Source of the DNA: CATQHD01 sp965202675
Lineage (GTDB): Bacteria; Actinomycetota; Acidimicrobiia; Spongiisociales; Spongiisociaceae
Assembly (NCBI GenBank): GCA_965202675.1
Contig: OZ241842.1
Coordinates: forward strand, 2,604,001-2,668,000
Length of the DNA: 64,000 nucleotides
Reading direction: 5' to 3'
Shown here in pieces: positions 1-8,312 of this stretch (the stretch's first letter is position 1; every line of letters starts with the position of its first letter). The translations under genes were made by a program, and so were the position numbers. The notes beneath the pieces are model-generated. The model had not been told where the DNA came from. It searched no databases and saw only the letters and a program-made list of their open reading frames with translations.

Positions 1-1248
1 GGCCATGCGGTACTGCCGGGCCTGATCGACACCCACAACCATCTGTTCCAGGGGATGGCCCGCGGGCTGGGCGAGGGTATGCCGCTCTGGGACTGGCTCA
101 CCGACTTCATGTGGCCTTTCTCGGTCTCGATCAACCAGGCCGAAGGGCGCATCGGCGCCATGCTGGGGGCGGTGGAGTCCCTCAAGGCGGGGACCACCGC
201 AGTGGTCGACAACCACTACGCGCCCTCCGATCTGGACACCACGCTGGCGGTGGCGGAGGCCATCCGCGAGGTGGGGCTGCGGGGCGCGGTGGCGCGGGGC
301 ATAACGGGGGAGGCGACCGGCATCGCCCGCCGGTACAACCTGGCCGGGGAGCTGTTCCGCTACTCCAACGACGAGGAAATAGAGATCACCCGGGCCGCGA
401 TCGAGGCTTTTCCGGCCGGCGGACGGGTGGAGGTGTGGCCCGCCCCCCTCAACATCATCTACAACGACCAGGACCTGGTGCGCCGTTCGGTTGCGCTGGC
501 CCGTGAAACGGGGGTCGGGTGGCACACCCACTGCTCGGAGCGGCTCGAGGACCCGCCGACCTATCTGGAGGAATACGGCGTCCGTCCGGTCGAGTGGCTC
601 TACCGAGAGGGTCTGCTCGGGCCGGAGGCGACCATCGCGCACGGCATCTACCTCGACGATTCGGAGATCGAAGGCGTGGGGGAGACCGACACCGGGATCG
701 CCTACTGCCCCATTTCGCATCAGTACATAGCCCTGGGCGTGATGAGGCTGGCGGACCTGAGGGCGTCGGGGGCGCCGATCGCGCTCGGCACCGACGGTCC
801 GTGCTGCAACCACCGCCAGGACATGTTCGAGGTGATGAAACAGGCCGTCCTGCTGCAGCGCGTCCACACCCTCGACCCGACGATCAGCAACGGCGAGGAG
901 GCGCTGGAGATGGCTGCCCGGGAAGGGGCCCGCTACGCGGGGTGGGACGCCGGGGTGCTGGCCCCCGGCAGGCTGGCCGACGTGATCGTCGTGGATATGC
1001 GCAAGCCCCATCTGACCCCCCGCCACCGCACCGTTTCGACCCTCGTCTACTGCGCCCGGGGGTCGGATGTGGTCCATTCGATCATCGACGGCGAGCTGGT
1101 GCTCGAGAACGGCGTATGCACCAAAGTGGACGAGGCGGAGGTCATGGCGGAGGCGCAGGCCCGGGCCGAGGAGCTGATCGACCGGGCCGGACTCCAGGGC
1201 CTTCTCACCCCCTGGCGGCGGGGCGGACCCGGCGGCGCGGCCGGTTGA
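1..1248 (+). CDS. Amidohydrolase, chlorohydrolase/deaminase type (5' truncated)
   Basis: The reading frame is open from base 1, so the true start lies outside the window. The protein begins at the first metal-binding strand (DTHNHLFQ, the HxH motif). It then shows the other ligands of this metal-dependent TIM-barrel family: His in GWHTHCSE, His in IAHGIYLDD and Asp in LGTDGP. A composite C-terminal beta-sandwich follows (LAPGRLADVIVVD). This is the layout of cytosine/8-oxoguanine/creatinine deaminases and triazine hydrolases; the substrate cannot be read from sequence. It is a clear paralog of the gene at 14765-16180, sharing long blocks such as FMWP, LGAVE, GELFRYSN and CPISHQYIALGVMRL. It converges with the choline-sulfatase gene 12 bp downstream. 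Confidence 0.88.
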   Translation, partial: GHAVLPGLIDTHNHLFQGMARGLGEGMPLWDWLTDFMWPFSVSINQAEGRIGAMLGAVESLKAGTTAVVDNHYAPSDLDTTLAVAEAIREVGLRGAVARGITGEATGIARRYNLAGELFRYSNDEEIEITRAAIEAFPAGGRVEVWPAPLNIIYNDQDLVRRSVALARETGVGWHTHCSERLEDPPTYLEEYGVRPVEWLYREGLLGPEATIAHGIYLDDSEIEGVGETDTGIAYCPISHQYIALGVMRLADLRASGAPIALGTDGPCCNHRQDMFEVMKQAVLLQRVHTLDPTISNGEEALEMAAREGARYAGWDAGVLAPGRLADVIVVDMRKPHLTPRHRTVSTLVYCARGSDVVHSIIDGELVLENGVCTKVDEAEVMAEAQARAEELIDRAGLQGLLTPWRRGGPGGAAG

Positions 1249-1260
1249 AGGGCGGGCCGC

Positions 1261-2736
1261 TCAGACGTTGCGGACGTAGGCGGCGGCGGATTCGTCCGCC
1301 GGCGAGAAGTCCCACGGGGTGTGCCGGCCGGAGGTGAGCGCCTGGTGGACCATCCGCCGTTGCTTCTGGCTCGCGGCGACTTCCGCCCGCAGCGCCGCCA
1401 GGTCCCAGCGGGCCTGCGCCATGGCCGCCAGCCGCCCCGCCGCCTCGGCCGCCGCCCCGCCCGCGCCGATCAGATCCGACTGCTCCTCCGGGTCGTCCGC
1501 GACGTCGAAGAGCTGGGCGGGCGCCCCGAGCATCGAGATGTACTTGAAGCGCCCTTCCCGGATCATCACCGCCGGGTCGGTAAGCCCCTCCCCCAGGAAC
1601 TCGCCGAACACGGGCCGCGGGGTTTCCTCCGGCGCTCCGCGGGCCAGGGGCGCCAGGCTGCGGCCGGGGCCGCCGATCGCGTCCGGGTCGAGGCCGGCGG
1701 CCTCCGCGAGGGTGGGCAGAAGGTCGATCAGCGACACCGGGGCGGCCACTCTGGCGGGCGGGATACCGGGGCCGCAGATGACCAACGGTATCCGGGCGGA
1801 GCGCTCGAAGAAGCCCATCTTGAACCACATGCCGCGTTCGCCGAGCATCTCCCCGTGGTCGGATGCGAAGACAATCAGGGTCGGCCGGGGGCGGAGCGGT
1901 TGCCGGAGGGCGGCCAGCACCCGCCCGATGTTGTCGTCGAGGTAGCTGACCGCTCCGTAGTAGGCCCGGCGGGCCGCCCGCACCCGGTCGGGGGTCAGGA
2001 CCAGGCCGTCGAGGCCGAAGGCGTCTCTCAGCCGGCGGGAGAGCTCGTCGACGGGGCCGTCCGGCGGGGCGGACGTGACCGGGTCGTCGATCTGGCGCCC
2101 TTCGTAGCGGTCCCAGTATTCCCGGATGATCGTGAACGGGTCGTGGGGATGGGTGTAGGAGACGGTCAGCAGGAAGGGCCTGCCCCCGCCGTCATCCGCC
2201 TGCAGCCACCGGACCGCCCGGTGGGTCACCTCGTCGTCGTACCGCATCTGCAGGGTGGGACCCTCCGACGCCCCGGCTTCGGCGATGTCGCGGGCCGCTT
2301 GGCGGAGATAGGCGCGCACGGGGTCGTTGGCGGGGTCGTCCCAGTCCGGCGTCCATCCGAAGTCCGCCGGATAGATATCGGTGGTGAGCCGTTCCTCGAA
2401 ACCATGCAGCTGGTCGGGGCCCACGAAGTGCATCTTGCCGGCGAGCGCCGTCCGGTATCCGGCCCGCCGCAGGTGGTGGGCGAAGGTGGGCGCCGCCGGG
2501 GACAGAGGGGAGGCGTTGTCGTAGGCGCCGATCTCCGACGGCATCCGCCCGGTCATCATCGAGAAGCGGGACGGAGCGCAGAGCGGCGAGTTGCAGTAGG
2601 CCGCATCGAACACCGCCCCGCCCCCGGCCAGTTCCGAGAGATGCGGCGCCATGACCACCGGATGCCCGTAGAAAGGCAGGAAGTGCGGCGCCAGCTGATC
2701 CGCCTGGAGCAACAGTATGTCGGGCCGACGGGTCAT
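1261..2736 (-). CDS. betC: Choline-sulfatase
   Basis: Hydrolyses choline-O-sulfate to choline and sulfate in the BetC family. The N-terminus is the sulfatase fold (RRPDILLLQADQL). The formylglycine-modification motif is CAPSR within NSPLCAPSRFSMMTGR, and the metal site DHGEMLGERGMWFK is present. The protein ends with the small C-terminal domain specific to choline-sulfatases (SQKQRRMVHQALTSGRHTPW...YVRN). Length of 491 residues matches the family. I chose the ATG at 2736 (MTRRPDI) rather than the in-frame start 48 nt upstream, because sulfatase homology begins there and a purine-rich ribosome site precedes it. It could supply choline, and after oxidation betaine, to the nearby reductase genes; that link is inference. 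Confidence 0.85.
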   Translation of the reverse strand: MTRRPDILLLQADQLAPHFLPFYGHPVVMAPHLSELAGGGAVFDAAYCNSPLCAPSRFSMMTGRMPSEIGAYDNASPLSPAAPTFAHHLRRAGYRTALAGKMHFVGPDQLHGFEERLTTDIYPADFGWTPDWDDPANDPVRAYLRQAARDIAEAGASEGPTLQMRYDDEVTHRAVRWLQADDGGGRPFLLTVSYTHPHDPFTIIREYWDRYEGRQIDDPVTSAPPDGPVDELSRRLRDAFGLDGLVLTPDRVRAARRAYYGAVSYLDDNIGRVLAALRQPLRPRPTLIVFASDHGEMLGERGMWFKMGFFERSARIPLVICGPGIPPARVAAPVSLIDLLPTLAEAAGLDPDAIGGPGRSLAPLARGAPEETPRPVFGEFLGEGLTDPAVMIREGRFKYISMLGAPAQLFDVADDPEEQSDLIGAGGAAAEAAGRLAAMAQARWDLAALRAEVAASQKQRRMVHQALTSGRHTPWDFSPADESAAAYVRNV

Positions 2737-2794
2737 AGTTTTCTCGCTTTCTTCTTCTCGGACCTTGATCAAAGCTCGAAGCATCGCGCGGTTG

Positions 2795-3250
2795 TCAGCC
2801 CAATATCAGACGCGCCCCGAACCACCCCATCGCAAACCACCCCGCCGCAAATAACATAACAATCAGGCAGCCTCTTCGCCGGCGGGGTTTATCCCCGCCT
2901 TCCGTGACGGGCTGTCCGACATAGGGGCCGTCTCCTGGGCGCGGCGGCAGCCTCGACACTGCGCCCGCTTCCCAGTCGGTGCACCACCGGCCGTATACGT
3001 ATGAGAGGGCCGCCGAGCGGTAGGCCTCCGCCTCGGCTTTGCCCTTGCGTGAAAGCCGGTCCCTGTATACGACCTCCCCGGCCGGGTTTACAACCTCGGC
3101 GGTCCAGCCGGGGTAGAGCCGGGAAATGGTCAGGCTGTGCTGAAGAAACACCCGGCAGAGGACATCGGGCGCGTCGGCGGCTGTCGGCGTCCAAACCTCC
3201 GATTCCGGTCTAGCCGGGTACGCCTCCGAGCCGGTGGGTGAGTGGGTCAT
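2795..3250 (-). CDS. Hypothetical protein with C-terminal membrane helix
   Basis: 151 residues, family not recognised. The first ~115 residues are soluble, with one Cys pair region (DVLCRVFL and YGRWCTDW). A basic stretch (KPRRRRG) then precedes a single hydrophobic helix of about 20 residues ending at the C-terminus, so it is probably tail-anchored with the bulk in the cytoplasm. A GGAG ribosome site lies 6 nt before the ATG. It starts 18 nt after the stop of the GrdB-like selenoprotein gene on the same strand, so it may be the last gene of the DUF849-grdE-grdB transcript. No role can be assigned. Confidence 0.6.
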   Translation of the reverse strand: MTHSPTGSEAYPARPESEVWTPTAADAPDVLCRVFLQHSLTISRLYPGWTAEVVNPAGEVVYRDRLSRKGKAEAEAYRSAALSYVYGRWCTDWEAGAVSRLPPRPGDGPYVGQPVTEGGDKPRRRRGCLIVMLFAAGWFAMGWFGARLILG

Positions 3251-3268
3251 CGGCGTCTCCGCGTCGGG

Positions 3269-4591
3269 TCATGTAGCTACGGCAACCGTTGACGGTTCGA
3301 ACACCGTGGGTTCCGATACTTTGGCTTCGAGGGCGGATACGGCGGTTTCCACTACCCGCCGCCGGTAGCGGAGCTCGTCTCCGCCGTCTAGGCCGGGGCC
3401 GCCGAAGGGGTGGGTTACGGCCGCGCCCTGCACGATGCGGAGCACGCCCACCGACTCGGCCAGGGGCGCCAGCGCGGTGACCAGCGCGGCCGGGAGGCCC
3501 TGGTTCTCGATCGACTTCGCCAGCGTAGACCCGCTACGCGTTCCTGTCCCTCAGGTGGCCCCGACGATCACCGCCTGCACCCCGTCGGCCAGCAGCGCCC
3601 GGGCCATCTCCTTGCCGATGCGGGTCATGTCGCTCAGCGAGCCCATGTTGCCGGTGGTGCTGAACAGGTGGCCGTAGAGGGAGAACCGGCCCTCGGCCTC
3701 CAGCCCGCGGGCGGCGTCGAGGGGTACCTGGCGGTCGGGGTCGAGGTTGGCGTTGCTCGTGTCGATCCCGCCGTGGACCGATATGAACTCGCCCTCTGCG
3801 AACCCTTCCCGGCCCCCGATCGGATACCTCGCCCAATGCTTCGCCCATCCCGACGGGAGGCGGTCGGGGTTGTCGGACGGGACGATGCCGGCCTCGGTCA
3901 CCAGCGCCAGCCGGAAGGGCCGCCCCCGGCCGATCGGCTCGGCCGGTTCGGCCGGCTCGTAGCGGGGGAGCGGCCACTCGGTCTCGAACGGCGCGCCCCG
4001 CATCTTGGCGAGCAGCATCTCGACCGCCCTGGCGGAGCCGCGCCGGTCCGCGAAGACGTTGCGCCGCAGGCCCCTGGTCAGCAGCCCTTCCTCGCGGGCG
4101 GGGTCGAGCTCCTCGCCCCGGCCCAGCTTCCCGGCCAGGCGGGCCAGCCCCCGCAGGGCGGCGGCCATTCCGGCCGCGGTCTCCGACGCCGCCAGGATCG
4201 GCGTCCAGGCCCGGTACTCGTGGGCGCCCGGGCTGTCGGGATGCAGCGCGGCGAGGGCCGGAACGCCGAGCCGTTCGATCACCGCCCGGCAGACCGCCCC
4301 GCAGGCCAGGCCGTACCGCCCCGAACCGAAGGCCGGTCCGGCCACCACCACCTCCGGGTCATGGGCGGAGATCAGGGCCAGCACCTCGTCGAGGGCGGCG
4401 GACCCTCCCTCGGCCATGTAGTTGTCGCCGCATACGACCGTCGCCGCGATCCGGTCGCCCTCCTCCAGCAGGCGGGCCAGGCCCCGGCTTGCGCCCGCCG
4501 GCCCCGGCTCGGCGGTAGGCCCGGCCCCGGCCATATCCTCCCCGCCGAGGCCCCCGAAGAACTGGTTCAGGTAGTGGACTATGCGGGCCAT
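3269..4591 (-). CDS. GrdB-like selenoprotein (component B, module A) with in-frame UGA
   Basis: Selenoprotein subunit of a glycine/sarcosine/betaine-reductase-type component B, 440 residues with UGA at 3551-3553 read as Sec347. The N-terminus VHYLNQFFGGLGGEDMAG and the VVCGDNYM and GPAFGSGRYG blocks are typical GrdB segments. After the UGA the frame stays open for 93 codons and continues family homology: U-GTGTRSGSTLAKSIE, then a C-terminal LRYRRRVVETAVSALEAKV block. Terminating at UGA would remove the redox centre and this conserved tail. The active-site loop reads UGTGTRSG where the module B paralog has UGTGTRCG. The ATG follows directly after the TAG of the grdE-like gene (translational coupling). 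The substrate is unknown; the divergence from module B suggests a different one. Confidence 0.88.
3523..3553 (-). promoter_or_regulatory. Sec UGA codon plus SECIS-like hairpin, module A grdB
   Basis: On the minus strand the UGA (3553-3551) is followed by 11 nt and then a perfect 6-bp stem GCGTAG/CTACGC closing the loop CGGGT (3539-3523). Bacterial SECIS elements are short hairpins just downstream of the UGA within the coding sequence. Spacing and loop size are the same as at the second grdB gene (18628-18658), although the stem bases differ, which argues for conserved structure. Confidence 0.75.
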
Positions 4592-5926
4592 CTAATACTC
4601 CTCTCCCCGGATGCGGACGCCCCCGAACTGGTGGGTGCTCGCCAGGACGACCGCCAGCGGCGCCTCGAACCCTCCGGCGGGGTCGCCTTCGAGCAGGATG
4701 AAGGAGCCGCCTCCTATCACCCGGTCGACCGGCTCGAACGCGACCGTCTCCTCGTAGTTGCCGGTGCTGACGATGGCGTCGGCCTCCGGAACGAAATGCA
4801 CGAACCCGGACTCGCCCGGCTGGGACGCCATCTCCATCGACAGCATCGTCGTGGGCACCCCTTTCCCCTCCAGGTTCCGGCAGATCATCATCGCGTCCAC
4901 CGCGGGGTGGCCGCCCCCGGCGTAGTTGATCAGCGCCCCCTCGGCGCCCATCATGACCGCCAGGTTGGCGGCGTGGTTGGCCAGGCGCTCCTTGCTCGCC
5001 CGCGTGTCGCCGTTGGTGAACAGCACCACGCCCCGGAAGTCGAGGTCCTTCCCGTGCCGGGCGTACAGGTCCTCCACGATCGCATGGTTCTGCACGGTGT
5101 AGGTGAGCTCCCGCATGCAGGCGATGGCGTTCCATCCGCACACGAGCGCCCCGTCGAGCAGCTCGTTCGGATGGATCGGGGTGGGCAGGTGCGCCGCCCC
5201 GCCTATCGCCCCCGCCCCCGGCGCGATCTCGCCGTGCAGGTAGGGGATGGCCAGCTGGTACAGGTAGACCACGGCGGGCAGTCCGTTGTCCGGCAACGGG
5301 GCCAGGTCGTAGACGCTCCGCCGGTCGGGTTCCCGCCCCAGGGTCGCCTCCGCCAGGCGCCGGGCGGCTTTGAGCCCGGCCAGGCGGACCGCCTTGTTGT
5401 ACTCCACCGCTTCGGGCGTCCCCTCGAACAGGTTGACGGGCCGCCCGCCGCTGTCGAGCAGCTCCCTGGCCGGTTCGCAGGACACCACCACATTGTTCAG
5501 CTCCGAGAAAGGCGAGTACTTGGCGGCCTCCCCGGCCATGTCGAACACCGCCTCCCGCCAGTAGACCGGTTCGCCCGGAACCGGCGGGGCGGTCTCCACC
5601 ACGGCCACCCCCGCCAAGGCGTTCGTAACGCCCCGGCCCGCCTGCCCCGGCGCGCCGAGCATCCCCGAGAAGTCGGCGCCGGCCGGGTCGACTTTGATGC
5701 GGGGCTCCACCGCGTCGACGGCGTTGATAACCCGCACCGACTCCCCGGGCCGGGCTGTCTGCACCGACACGGAGGCGAAGGCCTCGTCGGCCAGGAGACC
5801 CTCCATTTCTTCGAGGTCGACGGTGAGCACACCGCCGTCCAGCGCCGTCTCCGCCCCGGCCCGGACATCGTCCACGTCGAACCATCCGACCTCCAGCACC
5901 TGGCGGAGGGGCCCGCCGGCGGTCAC
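4592..5926 (-). CDS. GrdE-like component B proprotein (module A)
   Basis: 444 residues, homologous to GrdE, the glycine/sarcosine/betaine reductase component B proprotein that in characterised systems is cleaved at an internal Cys to give a pyruvoyl subunit. Visible family blocks are VNAVDAVEPR-like (res 67-76), HPNELLDGAL (252-261), the Cys block VCGWNAIACMREL (262-274), QNHAIVEDLYARHGKDLDF and VDRVIGGGSF. Candidate precursor cysteines are C263 and C270; C270 aligns with the only Cys of this block in the module B paralog. The GTG start at 5926 has no clear ribosome site and lies 19 nt after the DUF849 stop. Its TAG abuts the ATG of the selenoprotein gene. Confidence 0.85.
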   Translation of the reverse strand: MTAGGPLRQVLEVGWFDVDDVRAGAETALDGGVLTVDLEEMEGLLADEAFASVSVQTARPGESVRVINAVDAVEPRIKVDPAGADFSGMLGAPGQAGRGVTNALAGVAVVETAPPVPGEPVYWREAVFDMAGEAAKYSPFSELNNVVVSCEPARELLDSGGRPVNLFEGTPEAVEYNKAVRLAGLKAARRLAEATLGREPDRRSVYDLAPLPDNGLPAVVYLYQLAIPYLHGEIAPGAGAIGGAAHLPTPIHPNELLDGALVCGWNAIACMRELTYTVQNHAIVEDLYARHGKDLDFRGVVLFTNGDTRASKERLANHAANLAVMMGAEGALINYAGGGHPAVDAMMICRNLEGKGVPTTMLSMEMASQPGESGFVHFVPEADAIVSTGNYEETVAFEPVDRVIGGGSFILLEGDPAGGFEAPLAVVLASTHQFGGVRIRGEEY

Positions 5927-5945
5927 GGAAGAGGCCGGGGGGAGG

Positions 5946-6911
5946 TCATGGCGCCTGCGGCAACCCCAGCATCTCGCGCGCCTGGGCGGGGGTGGCTATC
6001 TCGCGGTTCATCTCCTCGGCGATGCGGCGGATGCGGGCCACCAGCTGGGCGTTGCCGGTTGCCTTCTCGCCCCTCCGGTAATAGATGTTGTCCTCGAGCC
6101 CCACCCGGACGTGGCCTCCGAGCAGCACGCCCAGCACGTTCATGGGGATCTGGAACGGCCCGGTCCCGATCACCGAGAACAGGGCGCCGGCGGGAAGCTC
6201 GTTGACGAGCGAGAACAGGTTGGCCGGGGTGGGGAACGAGGCGGTCTGGGCGCCGAGGACGAACTGCACCATGTAGGGCGGAGCCACGTTGTCGTTATGG
6301 ATCAGGTCCCGCAGCACCCAGTACTGTCCGGGGTCGTATATCTCCAGCTCGGGCTTCATGCCCCGCTCTCTGATCACCGAGGCGTAACGGTTGAGCTCGC
6401 CGTAGGTGGTGCCGCTGCACAGGTCGTAGTCGACGGGGCCGCGCGGATGGGGGAGCGGCGCCTCCCGGGCGGGCATGGTGAACCGGGATACGAACGGCCC
6501 CAGGTTGAGGGTGGCCACGTCGGGGGCGGGGTCGGCGTACAGGGGGGAGTAGCGCTCCTCGGTGGTCAGGGTCGGGCCGCCCCCGGTGCTGTTGTTGATG
6601 ATCGCGTCCGGGCACCGCTCGCGGATCATCCGGTTCACCCGCCCGTAGTCCTCCGGGTTTCCGGTGCACTGGCTCCAGTCCTGCGGGTCCCGCACGTGCA
6701 CGTGTATCTGCGAGGCGCCCGCCTCGTAGGCCCGGCGGGCTTCCTCCGCCTGTTCCTCCGGCGTCTCGGGCAGGGCCGGGTTCGATTCCTTGCCGTGGCC
6801 TCCCCCGCTGATGGCGGCGGTGATGATCAGGGGCGGCAGGGCGCTGCGCGCCGTTTTCTGCATCCAGACGTACGGGTCCCGAAAGTCCCATGTCGCTTCG
6901 ATGTCGGTCAT
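5946..6911 (-). CDS. BKACE (DUF849) beta-keto acid cleavage enzyme
   Basis: 321 residues. Characterised members of this family condense a beta-keto acid with acetyl-CoA to give acetoacetate and a new acyl-CoA. The family start PLIITAAISGGGHGKESNPALP and the metal-binding HVHVRDP (two His) lie within the first 90 residues; NNSTGGG and LELEIYD-like strands (PELEIYDPG) follow. The ATG at 6911 is preceded by GGAGAACA; the open frame upstream is antisense to low-complexity lipoprotein sequence and is not coding. It is first in a minus-strand run with grdE-like and grdB-like genes, which suggests it acts on a related compound. The keto-acid substrate is not predictable. Confidence 0.88.
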   Translation of the reverse strand: MTDIEATWDFRDPYVWMQKTARSALPPLIITAAISGGGHGKESNPALPETPEEQAEEARRAYEAGASQIHVHVRDPQDWSQCTGNPEDYGRVNRMIRERCPDAIINNSTGGGPTLTTEERYSPLYADPAPDVATLNLGPFVSRFTMPAREAPLPHPRGPVDYDLCSGTTYGELNRYASVIRERGMKPELEIYDPGQYWVLRDLIHNDNVAPPYMVQFVLGAQTASFPTPANLFSLVNELPAGALFSVIGTGPFQIPMNVLGVLLGGHVRVGLEDNIYYRRGEKATGNAQLVARIRRIAEEMNREIATPAQAREMLGLPQAP

Positions 6912-7004
6912 TGTTCTCCTTCGAGGCCCGCCGGATGCGGGTTTGATCCTAATTGCCCCGCCGCCGGGGGGCGCCCTCCGGGTTGGTTGCCGCCGCAAGC
7001 GGCG

Positions 7005-7051
7005 GGGTAGGCTTTCCGTCCGGGCCGCAATGACAACAGAAAGGCCTACCC
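7005..7051 (+). promoter_or_regulatory. Leader hairpin masking the ribosome site of the lipoprotein gene
   Basis: In the 142-bp divergent gap between the DUF849 gene and the substrate-binding protein, GGGTAGGCTTTC (7005-7016) pairs with GAAAGGCCTACCC (7039-7051): 12 pairs with one bulged G and a 22-nt loop. The right arm contains the AAAGG ribosome site for the ATG at 7054, and an alternative in-frame ATG (7030) sits in the loop. Such a fold could gate translation; it could equally be an operator read as DNA. Confidence 0.5.
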
Positions 7052-7053
7052 AA

Positions 7054-8235
7054 ATGAGACACATCCGACCGATACTTCCGAAGACGGCAAAGACGGCGGT
7101 ACTCATCGCCGCGCTGGCGCTGGTTGCCGCCGCCTGCGGGGAAGACGCCGAGCCGACCGCCGCAACCGAGGCGCCTGCGACCACCGAGGCGCCTCCTACG
7201 ACCCAGGCCGCGGTCACCACCCAGGCGCCCGCCGCTACCGAGGCGCCGGCCGCTACCGAGGCGCCGGCCGCTACCGAGGCGCCCGCCGAGCCGACCCCCA
7301 TCCGGCTTCACTTCAACTGGTCGGTGGATCCCGGCTTCGGCGGCTACTACGTGGCCCTCGATCAGGGGTATTACACCGACGAGAACCTGGATGTGGAGAT
7401 CATCCACGGCGGGCCGAACGTCCCCAACCCGGTTCAGGTGCTGTCCGGCGGCGCCGCCGACATCGGCATCGCCTCCCCGCTGGTAATCGCCCAGGCGATC
7501 GAGGAGGGGGCCGACTACGTGGTGGTGGCGGCCCGCTTCCAGACCACGCCGTTCGGCATGAGCTCCCTGCCCGACAACCCGATCTACACGGCGGCCGACA
7601 TCGTGGGCAAGAAGATCGGCGGCGGCGCCTTCGACGCGGTGTTCCTCGACGCGCTCCTGACGCTCAACGACCTCGAGCCGGGCAGCTACGAGCTGGTGCC
7701 GATCGGCTTCGACCCGGCGCCGCTTCCCGACGGCCAGGTGGACGGGATCGCCAACTACATGGTCAGCCACCCCGTGATCCTCACCGCCCGGGGCATCGAC
7801 AACGTAGCGGTGTCCTACGCCGACATGGGCATGCCCCTCTACGGGGACATGATCTTCGTCAACCGCTCCTTCCTGGAGGAGAACCGGGAGGCGGTGGTCG
7901 GCTTCGTCAGGGGGACGGTCAAGGGGTGGGAGAAGTTCTTCGCCGATCCCGACCTGGGTTTCGACCTGATGTTCGACGAGTACGGCGCGGCCGACAACTT
8001 CCTGGTGCGCGAGGAGCAGCTGCCCGTGCACAACGCCCAGGTCGCGCTGATGACCAACGACCTCACCGACGAGAAGGGCCTGTTCTGGATGGACCTCGAC
8101 CTGATCGGCGACGAGATGTACGACGTGATCAGGGCGGCGGGGGTGGCCGATCTGCCCGCGGTGGAGTCCCTCTTCGACCTCAGCGTGCTCGAGGACGCCT
8201 TCGGCGGCATGGGCCCCAACCTGCTGGACGGCTGA
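7054..8235 (+). CDS. ABC transporter substrate-binding lipoprotein (NMT1/THI5-like)
   Basis: 393 residues. A lipoprotein signal ends at Cys28 (LVAAAC). It is followed by a ~55-residue Thr/Glu/Ala/Pro linker with near-identical TEAPA repeats (18-nt DNA repeat units around 7230-7290). The NMT1/THI5 periplasmic-binding domain starts at IRLHFNWSVDPGFGGYYVALDQGYY, typical of binding proteins for thiamine precursors, nitrate, sulfonates, amines and similar small ligands. I prefer the ATG at 7054, which has AAAGG at 9 nt, over the ATG at 7030. It probably delivers to the permease/ATPase set at 11386-13801, which lacks its own binding protein. The ligand is unknown. Confidence 0.85.
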   Translation: MRHIRPILPKTAKTAVLIAALALVAAACGEDAEPTAATEAPATTEAPPTTQAAVTTQAPAATEAPAATEAPAATEAPAEPTPIRLHFNWSVDPGFGGYYVALDQGYYTDENLDVEIIHGGPNVPNPVQVLSGGAADIGIASPLVIAQAIEEGADYVVVAARFQTTPFGMSSLPDNPIYTAADIVGKKIGGGAFDAVFLDALLTLNDLEPGSYELVPIGFDPAPLPDGQVDGIANYMVSHPVILTARGIDNVAVSYADMGMPLYGDMIFVNRSFLEENREAVVGFVRGTVKGWEKFFADPDLGFDLMFDEYGAADNFLVREEQLPVHNAQVALMTNDLTDEKGLFWMDLDLIGDEMYDVIRAAGVADLPAVESLFDLSVLEDAFGGMGPNLLDG

Positions 8236-8260
8236 TCCGGCCCGGATTTTCCTGGTTGAC

Positions 8261-8291
8261 GGGGCCCGGTTCCGGCCGGGGCCCCGGTTTT
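8261..8291 (+). terminator. Rho-independent-type terminator
   Basis: A GC-rich inverted repeat (GGGGCCCGG ... CCGGGGCCCC) is followed by TTTT, 25 nt after the lipoprotein stop. It lies between convergent genes and would end the plus-strand transcript. Confidence 0.65.
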
Positions 8292-8312
8292 AGACCGCAG
8301 GGCGGTCCGGGG

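Noticed and set aside
3551..4591. Reading the minus-strand gene as a 346-residue protein ending at the UGA
   Set aside because: Homology to GrdB continues for 93 codons in the same frame after the UGA, and a SECIS-like hairpin follows it.
7230..7290. Possible CRISPR or satellite from short tandem repeats
   Set aside because: The repeats are coding and give the low-complexity TEAPA linker; there are no spacers.
5946..7301. A 451-residue form of the DUF849 gene with repeated GASVAA N-terminus
   Set aside because: The extra N-terminus is antisense to the TEAPA linker of the divergent lipoprotein; a clear start with ribosome site exists at 6911.
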